This document shows positions 7,066 to 11,314 of a DNA stretch of 11,314 bases, piece by piece (position 1 is the stretch's first letter; each line of letters opens with the position of its first letter). The stretch lies in NCBI GenBank assembly GCA_030601015.1, contig JAUVUO010000023.1, forward strand, positions 1 through 11,314, read 5' to 3'. This stretch comes from Candidatus Omnitrophota bacterium. GTDB taxonomy: Bacteria; Omnitrophota; Gorgyraeia; Duberdicusellales; 4484-171. The notes beneath the pieces are model-generated. The model was not told the DNA's origin, did not search any database, and worked only from the letters and a program-made list of their open reading frames with translations. The translations under genes and the position numbers were made by a program.

Positions 7066-8585
7066 ATTTTTTTTGTTATATACCTAATTTGCTTTAGCCT
7101 TAAAAAATACCCCACAGCAAAAAAAACGAGAAAAAAACTTAATAGGCTAAGAAATAAATTAAAATATTTATTAAAATTAAGAACACTCAATAAAAACCGG
7201 CTTCCAATACCCAAAGATAAACTTAAAAAGAATACCTTATAAAATTGTGATTTAGTATCCTTCCAATCAATATTGCCTACCTTTTTAATAAAAAAATGAT
7301 AAAGAAACAAAAAATTGCCTACAGCGGCTAAACTGCTGCCTAAAGCTACTCCTCCAATTTTTAAAGGGAACATTAAAATAGAACTTAAAATAACATTTAT
7401 GACTAATGCTATACCCGCGGCTTTAGCCGGAGTTGAAGCGTCTTTCAAAGAATAGAATGAATTAACCAACAATTTAATGCCGCAGAAAAAAAACAACCCG
7501 AAAGAATAAAAAAACAAAACAGATGATGTCATAATTAAAGAATTGTTATCAAACTCTCCTCTGGCAAAAATAACCCTAATTAAATATTTCGGAATAAAAA
7601 TAAAAATTATTGATATAGGAATAATAAAAAAAATAATATTTTGAAAAGAAAAAACAAAAAGATTTTTAAAATCACTTTCTTTATTTTTTTTATGGTAAGC
7701 GGATAAATCAACTATAGCGACTTTAGATACCGCAATCGCAATTAAAGCAAACGGTAACTGAGTTAGTCTATTAGCATAATATACCGAAGCCAAAGCTCCT
7801 TCTCCTACAATATGAACCAAAGAAGAAAAAATAGTATCGATAAATACACTTAAATTATAAATAACACTAGATAAAAGACGAGGCCCAAAAAGTTTAATCA
7901 TCCTAATAACATTATTATCTTTTAATGCTCTTACTAAATTAAATTTAAAACTAAATCCTTCTTTTTTTAATACTATTACCGGCACCATAAATTGTAATAG
8001 CCCCGCGGCCAATACGCACACAACAAGAATATACTCTTTGGCATACTCTCTAAAAAAAATAATACCGACAATAAACGAAATATTTAAAAAAATAGGATTT
8101 ATTGCTGAAATAAAAAACTTTTTAAGGGAATACAATATAGCCAAACAATTAGAAGCAAAACTTATAAAAAAAAGATAAATAAAAGTTATCCTGGTAAAAG
8201 AGACTGTCATATCAAACTTAATAGTTTCTTTTATAAACCCGGGGGCAATCATAGCTACTAGATATTTAGAAAAAATTACTCCAGCTACAGTAAATATAAA
8301 CAATACGACGGCACTAAGAGACAACATATTTTTACCTATATTGAATAATTTTGATTTATCATCATGATGTTCTGATAGTATGGGAGCAGCTACCGAGTCC
8401 GAAAACCCTTCAGCAAATATGCTTCTAAAGATATTAGGGAGTCTGAAAGATATAATAAACGCCTCTAACAGCCCTGATGTTCCAAAAAACTTAGCCAACA
8501 GCAAATCCCTAATAAAGCCAAGAATCCTTGAAGCTAATGTTCCTAAACTTAAAATATAAGTATTTTTTATTACTTTTTTAAACAT
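7050..8585 (-). CDS. murJ: Lipid II flippase MurJ (MviN family)
   Basis: MurJ is an inner-membrane flippase of the MOP superfamily that moves lipid II to the periplasmic face for peptidoglycan synthesis. The 511-residue protein is hydrophobic throughout, with enough membrane segments for the family's 14. It begins with the signature SRILGFIRDLLLAKFFG, then FRLPNIFRSIFAEGF (47-61). Residues matching the functionally important E. coli arginines are visible as R20, R26, R54 and R273 (in YYANRL). E41 stands near the position of the E. coli Asp39. MIAPGF (112-117) is also typical. Only a weak AAAGA-like ribosome binding site precedes the ATG. The gene diverges from rpsT across 76 bases and overlaps uvrC by 16 bases, so the two are probably co-transcribed. 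Confidence 0.95.
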   Translation of the reverse strand: MFKKVIKNTYILSLGTLASRILGFIRDLLLAKFFGTSGLLEAFIISFRLPNIFRSIFAEGFSDSVAAPILSEHHDDKSKLFNIGKNMLSLSAVVLFIFTVAGVIFSKYLVAMIAPGFIKETIKFDMTVSFTRITFIYLFFISFASNCLAILYSLKKFFISAINPIFLNISFIVGIIFFREYAKEYILVVCVLAAGLLQFMVPVIVLKKEGFSFKFNLVRALKDNNVIRMIKLFGPRLLSSVIYNLSVFIDTIFSSLVHIVGEGALASVYYANRLTQLPFALIAIAVSKVAIVDLSAYHKKNKESDFKNLFVFSFQNIIFFIIPISIIFIFIPKYLIRVIFARGEFDNNSLIMTSSVLFFYSFGLFFFCGIKLLVNSFYSLKDASTPAKAAGIALVINVILSSILMFPLKIGGVALGSSLAAVGNFLFLYHFFIKKVGNIDWKDTKSQFYKVFFLSLSLGIGSRFLLSVLNFNKYFNLFLSLLSFFLVFFAVGYFLRLKQIRYITKKIWVKK

Positions 8586-8608
8586 TATATCTTTTTATAA
8601 AAAAACTC

Positions 8609-8637
8609 TTGACATTATCGCACTATTCCTATAAAAT
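8609..8637 (+). promoter_or_regulatory. Sigma70-type promoter of rpsT
   Basis: A perfect -35 TTGACA (8609-8614) and a -10 TAAAAT (8632-8637, five of six consensus bases) are separated by 17 bases. TATAAA at 8630-8635 is an overlapping alternative. Transcription would start near 8644, about 18 bases before the rpsT ATG, leaving room for the AAGGAG ribosome binding site at 8651-8656. The site lies in the intergenic space shared with the divergent murJ. Confidence 0.75.
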
Positions 8638-8661
8638 TCTTCACAAAAGTAAGGAGAATTT

Positions 8662-8940
8662 ATGCCACAAAGAAGAACAGCTAAAAAAGATTTAAGACAG
8701 AGCCAAAAAAGGCACAAACTAAACTTGTTGGTAAAAAGACAACTAAAAACTACGGTAAAACTATACAAAAAAGCTGTAGCAAATAATGATGATACCTCCG
8801 GCAAAAAAGCCTTGGGAGACGTTTACAAAGCACTTGATAAAGCAGCTACCAAAAAAGTAATACACCCAAACAAGGCCGCAAGAAAAAAAAGCCGGTTTTC
8901 AAAATTATTAAAAGCAAAAACATCCAAACCTACTGAATAA
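8662..8940 (+). CDS. rpsT: Small ribosomal subunit protein bS20
   Basis: bS20 binds 16S rRNA early in 30S assembly. The 92-residue, very Lys/Arg-rich protein has the family start (MPQRRTAKKDLRQSQKRH) and the closing stretch KALDKAATKKVIHPNKAARKKSR, both typical of S20. Length is normal. An AAGGAG ribosome binding site lies 5 bases before the ATG, and a strong promoter lies just upstream. It is the only complete plus-strand gene here: it diverges from murJ and converges on holA, with 66 bases between the two stop codons. Proximity of rpsT to holA is common in bacteria, though here the two face each other. Confidence 0.97.
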   Translation: MPQRRTAKKDLRQSQKRHKLNLLVKRQLKTTVKLYKKAVANNDDTSGKKALGDVYKALDKAATKKVIHPNKAARKKSRFSKLLKAKTSKPTE

Positions 8941-8959
8941 TTCATCTCGAGAAATATCT

Positions 8960-9010
8960 TTAACCGGCCACACTCAGGATAGTATATCATAATAATAAAT
9001 AGCCGGTTAA
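8960..9010. terminator. Inverted repeat between convergent rpsT and holA, possible shared terminator
   Basis: TTAACCGGC (8960-8968) and GCCGGTTAA (9002-9010) form a perfect 9-base stem with a 33-base AT-rich loop. The right arm covers the holA stop codon. The position between convergent genes suits a two-way terminator. However, the loop is long and neither side is followed by a T-run, so an intrinsic terminator is not shown. A protective 3' stem or a protein site is equally possible. Confidence 0.4.
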
Positions 9011-9717
9011 TTGGATAATGCTGATGCTGATGTAAATAGTTTTATTAAAAGAGTTTCTATAATAAGACGCGCGTCATGGCCTTTTGTCTTAATAGCCCTA
9101 TCTGCCTCCCACAAATACTCAAAACATTTTTCTTTATTAAAAGCGTTTAAATCGGGGTAAGAAAATTTTTTAACAAGAATACCAATAATTAGCGGGGCTA
9201 TAGATTTATCCTTTGAAGTACCTTCAAAAATATTTTCTAAAACATATAAAGAAGAATCAAGATCATTCTTCCTTAAAGCAGCCATAAAATCTTCTATAGA
9301 AACTTTTTTTTCAGATGAAGAAACTCTGAAAACTTGAGAATTTTTAAAAATCAAGCTAAAAAACTTATCGGAAGCTATCTTTTTATTTCCTTGTAAAAAG
9401 CGGTATTCTTTATCTGATTCAAAAATAATATAATTATTAGTCCATAATTTATTAAAATTATTTAAAAGATAAATTCTGACAGGCGGCGGGAGTTCACTAA
9501 AATTTTTAATAATTAATATTTTTATCCCATCGAAAGACGATGTCAAAATCTTTTCTTGTAAATCCTTAAGTTTAACTTCTTTCCCGTAAAATATTAATGT
9601 ATTTATTGAAGCAGCTTTTTTCTTTAAAATTCTATGTTTAAGGGTTTCTATTATTTTCTGCCTTTGACTAAAGTTTGACCCAAAAACTAAAAAAACTCTA
9701 TCTCTAATACTTACCAT
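9007..9717 (-). CDS. holA: DNA polymerase III delta subunit-like protein (HolA)
   Basis: HolA (delta) opens the beta sliding clamp within the clamp-loader complex. The 236-residue protein is divergent. It has an N-terminal segment VFLVFGSNFSQRQKII, the pattern SSFDGIKILIIKNFSEL (60-76) that corresponds to the clamp-contacting region, and a C-terminal collar-like stretch. In that stretch ALRKNDLDSSLYVLENIF is followed by ADRAIKTKGHDARLIIETLL (205-224), which resembles the family's D..lK.g...l.le.l motif. Family members run about 330-345 residues. The missing part appears to be the middle domain, since the N-terminal part passes to the collar-like helices within a few residues of about 135-141. 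Context supports the call: lptE-holA adjacency with a 7-base overlap is widespread, and rpsT is a frequent neighbour. The assignment rests on context plus weak motif similarity. Confidence 0.72.
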   Translation of the reverse strand: MVSIRDRVFLVFGSNFSQRQKIIETLKHRILKKKAASINTLIFYGKEVKLKDLQEKILTSSFDGIKILIIKNFSELPPPVRIYLLNNFNKLWTNNYIIFESDKEYRFLQGNKKIASDKFFSLIFKNSQVFRVSSSEKKVSIEDFMAALRKNDLDSSLYVLENIFEGTSKDKSIAPLIIGILVKKFSYPDLNAFNKEKCFEYLWEADRAIKTKGHDARLIIETLLIKLFTSASALSN

Positions 9718-10226
9718 GCTTCAACAACTGATTCTAACACCCTTCGGGCAGTATCCTTAATTAAATCCTCCTGAGCCGCTGTTTCACTGCCGGAAAGAAA
9801 ATATGTGGTCTCACCTATAATTGTTTTGTTTTTTAAAATCTTACCTGAAACATCCATAAGTTTAGTATTCACATGAAGCCTTAACCTTTGTTCAGAAACC
9901 TGATCTCTATTATCTTTACTATATCGTAAAGCTTCTTTTGTATAATCAGTAATTTCACAAATCAGCTTAAGCGAGTCATTATCATTATTAACTACTTTAA
10001 GATTTCCATCTATATTAAATTTATTAACGATTTCATTCGTCAATCTATTTTCAATTAAAATAGGATACGTAGTGTACCCTGAATATCTTCTATCCTCCGA
10101 TGTGATATCTATTTTATTAACTATAGGTTCAATTAATATTTTACTTGTTTGATAAATGAAACCTCTTGTAGTATATCCACAACCCATAAAAATAAATAGT
10201 AACCCTAAAAGTATATTTTTTTTCAC
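9711..10226 (-). CDS. lptE: LPS-assembly lipoprotein LptE-like
   Basis: LptE is an outer-membrane lipoprotein that plugs LptD and helps place LPS in the outer leaflet. I start it at the GTG at 10226 because GGAGGGG (10230-10236) sits at ideal distance and the product then begins with a clean lipoprotein signal, KKNILLGLLFIFMGC, with Cys16 to be lipidated. An ATG at 10253 would add nine residues before it. The mature part begins CGYTTRG and shows the family pattern: PI.N rather than P.f.N, ILIENRLTNEIVNKF, a DSLKLICEITDY strand, SEQRLRLHVNTKLMDVSGKIL, and a C-terminal helix ending in W. The length (171 residues) is usual. The lipobox is slightly off consensus (Phe-Met-Gly-Cys). The gene overlaps holA by 7 bases and follows the Lys/Glu-rich gene by 38 bases, so the three probably share a transcript. 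Confidence 0.85.
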   Translation of the reverse strand: MKKNILLGLLFIFMGCGYTTRGFIYQTSKILIEPIVNKIDITSEDRRYSGYTTYPILIENRLTNEIVNKFNIDGNLKVVNNDNDSLKLICEITDYTKEALRYSKDNRDQVSEQRLRLHVNTKLMDVSGKILKNKTIIGETTYFLSGSETAAQEDLIKDTARRVLESVVEAW

Positions 10227-10229
10227 TTT

Positions 10230-10236
10230 CCCCTCC
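10230..10236 (-). promoter_or_regulatory. Ribosome binding site deciding the lptE start
   Basis: On the minus strand GGAGGGG stands just before the GTG at 10226, with 5 bases between the GGAGG core and the start codon. It is among the strongest Shine-Dalgarno matches in the window. The alternative ATG at 10253 has nothing comparable, and this site would lie inside the longer frame. Confidence 0.75.
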
Positions 10237-10264
10237 AAAGCATTAAAATACAAATAAATCTTAT

Positions 10265-10906
10265 CTATTTCACTCGGGATTCATTATAGGCTTTTAAAGA
10301 TTGTTCCATTTCACTAATATCTATTTTACTATTTTTTATATTCTGTTCCTTAATTTCTTTTTCCTCTATCTTCTCCTGTTTAATTTTTGATTTCTCAGCC
10401 TTTTTTCGGTTTTGTTTTAATTTATCTTCTAAAGCAAGTTTTTTTTCTTCTTCCCCCAGTATTATTTTTATCTTTTTATTATGTATCCCTTGAATATCCT
10501 TCATTTTCTTTGTTTGATAAAGATCTTGCTCAATTACATCTAATTTATTACTTATTTTATCAAGCTTTGTTACATCCCCATTTTTTATTTCATCTTTTAA
10601 TCCCGAATTTTTATCTAATTTTTCATTTATTAAATTTTCCTTCCCCTGATTACTTTCTATCCCCCTTTTATTTTTTTGCTCTTTATATACCTTTGCCCCT
10701 TTTCTCTTCTCTTTCTTTATCCTTAATTTTTCTGTTTTTCTTTTCCTATCCTTTTGTAATTTTTTTTCTCTAGCTTTTTTTTTCTTTTCTAACAGTTCTT
10801 CCTTTAACTTAATCTTCCTTTCTTTTTTATTTCTTTTTGCCAGTTCTTCCCTTGTCATTTTATTCTTTAACAACCACTCTAAATCATCTTGACCTTGTGG
10901 CAGCAT
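10265..10906 (-). CDS. Lys/Glu-rich low-complexity protein of unknown function
   Basis: I do not recognise this gene. The open frame encodes 213 residues made mostly of Lys, Glu, Arg, Ile and Leu, in heptad-like runs typical of charged helices or coiled coils (for example ELAKRNKKERKIKLKEELLE). I see no signal peptide, no membrane segment and no cysteines. The 5' end is uncertain. The ATG at 10906 lies inside sequence that reads as aconitase on the other strand, so the first six or so residues (MLPQGQ) are probably not native. The next ATG, at 10858 (MTREELAKRN), has only a weak AAAGAA upstream. The piece between them, DDLEWLLKNK, looks protein-like, so the true gene may be cut at its 5' end. 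It lies 38 bases upstream of the lptE start in the same direction. Its DNA is very AT-rich, with long T-runs on the plus strand. Confidence 0.6.
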   Translation of the reverse strand: MLPQGQDDLEWLLKNKMTREELAKRNKKERKIKLKEELLEKKKKAREKKLQKDRKRKTEKLRIKKEKRKGAKVYKEQKNKRGIESNQGKENLINEKLDKNSGLKDEIKNGDVTKLDKISNKLDVIEQDLYQTKKMKDIQGIHNKKIKIILGEEEKKLALEDKLKQNRKKAEKSKIKQEKIEEKEIKEQNIKNSKIDISEMEQSLKAYNESRVK

Positions 10907-11314
10907 CTGTTGTCAGCGGCAACCGCAATTTTGAAGGAAGAATTTCTCCTCTTACCAGAGCCAATTTCCTTGCTTCACCGGCATTAGTTATTGCTTTTGC
11001 AATTTCCGGAAAGGTTGCTATTGATTTTGACAAGGAACCAATCGCATTGGATAATAACGGCAAGCCCGTATATCTTCGTGAAATCTGGCCATCAACGGAA
11101 GAAATCAAAAACACCGTGAAAAGAGTTATTCGTCCTGTAATGTACAAAAAAGCCTATGAAAATGCCTTTGAAGAATCAAATCAACGAAAAACGCTTCACG
11201 TTCCTGAAGGAATGCTTTTTAATTGGGACCCAAAATCCACATACATCAAAGAACCCCTTTTTTTAAAAGACATAAACAAAACAATTCCTGAACTTCAGGA
11301 TATAAAAGGAGCCA
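10891..11314 (+). CDS. Aconitate hydratase, C-terminal fragment (5' part missing, runs off window)
   Basis: The plus-strand frame from 10891 is open to the window edge and reads as the swivelling-domain side of an AcnA/IRP-type aconitase. It starts with DLVAASVVSGNRNFEGRI, then LTRANFLASPALVIAFAISG, KPVYLREIWPSTEEI and FNWDPKSTYIKEPLFL. Aconitase interconverts citrate and isocitrate in the TCA cycle using a 4Fe-4S cluster. SGNRNFEGR is a conserved substrate-side segment. The cluster cysteines and several hundred N-terminal residues should lie upstream, but the upstream sequence in this frame (YSLTTTLNHL) does not match, so homology begins abruptly near 10885-10895. No start codon fits. The 3' end is outside the window. 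GC content is about 40% over four hand-counted lines, against about 30% in the adjacent Lys/Glu-rich gene. It is either a truncated gene or the far side of an assembly join. Confidence 0.88.

Noticed and set aside
8614..8619. GATAAT on the minus strand as a -10 box for murJ
   Set aside because: No recognisable -35 lies about 17 bases upstream, so it may be chance within the rpsT promoter region.
8595..8804. 69-codon minus-strand frame opposite rpsT
   Set aside because: It is antisense to rpsT and covers its promoter. The composition is just the complement of a Lys-rich gene.
10387..10773. 128-codon plus-strand hydrophobic frame that could pass for a membrane protein
   Set aside because: The Phe/Leu/Ser richness arises from reading the complement of a Lys/Glu-rich gene. 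It has no ribosome binding site or family motif.
10884..11147. 87-codon minus-strand frame opposite the aconitase fragment
   Set aside because: The plus strand reads as well-conserved aconitase over the same bases, so this frame is its shadow.

Overview
This window looks like part of a chromosome from an AT-rich, diderm (Gram-negative-type) bacterium. LptE, which serves outer-membrane LPS assembly, and a type IV pilus retraction-type ATPase argue for a double membrane. The gene order, compact proteins and a decayed GxxExxY repeat element resemble uncultured candidate phyla such as Omnitrophota. That placement is a modest-confidence impression, not a demonstrated assignment.

Layout. Most genes lie on the minus strand and are read right to left. 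From the right: an unrecognised Lys/Glu-rich protein (10265-10906), then lptE (9711-10226) and holA (9007-9717), which overlap by 7 bases. rpsT (8662-8940) is the only complete gene on the plus strand. It has its own sigma70-type promoter, converges on holA and diverges from murJ. murJ (7050-8585) overlaps uvrC (5722-7065) by 16 bases. A 530-base gap follows, then a PilT-like ATPase (4106-5191), prfB (2964-4052) and secA (2-2860), whose stop codon lies at the left edge. At the far right a plus-strand aconitase reading frame (10891-11314) starts abruptly in mid-protein and runs off the window.

Most of this is housekeeping: envelope building (murJ, lptE, secA), translation (rpsT, prfB), replication (holA) and repair (uvrC). 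No complete new system is visible. Several genes depart from their families: the PilT-like ATPase has Cys where the Walker B Glu belongs, UvrC lacks its C-terminal HhH part and an internal segment, and HolA appears to lack its middle domain.

The most informative structure is in the gap between uvrC and the pilus ATPase. A 230-base relic has 30-base inverted terminal repeats built from CACAGAG units. Between them is an internally deleted, frameshifted GxxExxY-family gene that keeps only its two ends. A 20-base palindrome has inserted cleanly into one terminal repeat. The other point needing caution is the junction near 10890, where two unrelated reading frames are cut at the same place. It may be a rearrangement or an assembly chimera.
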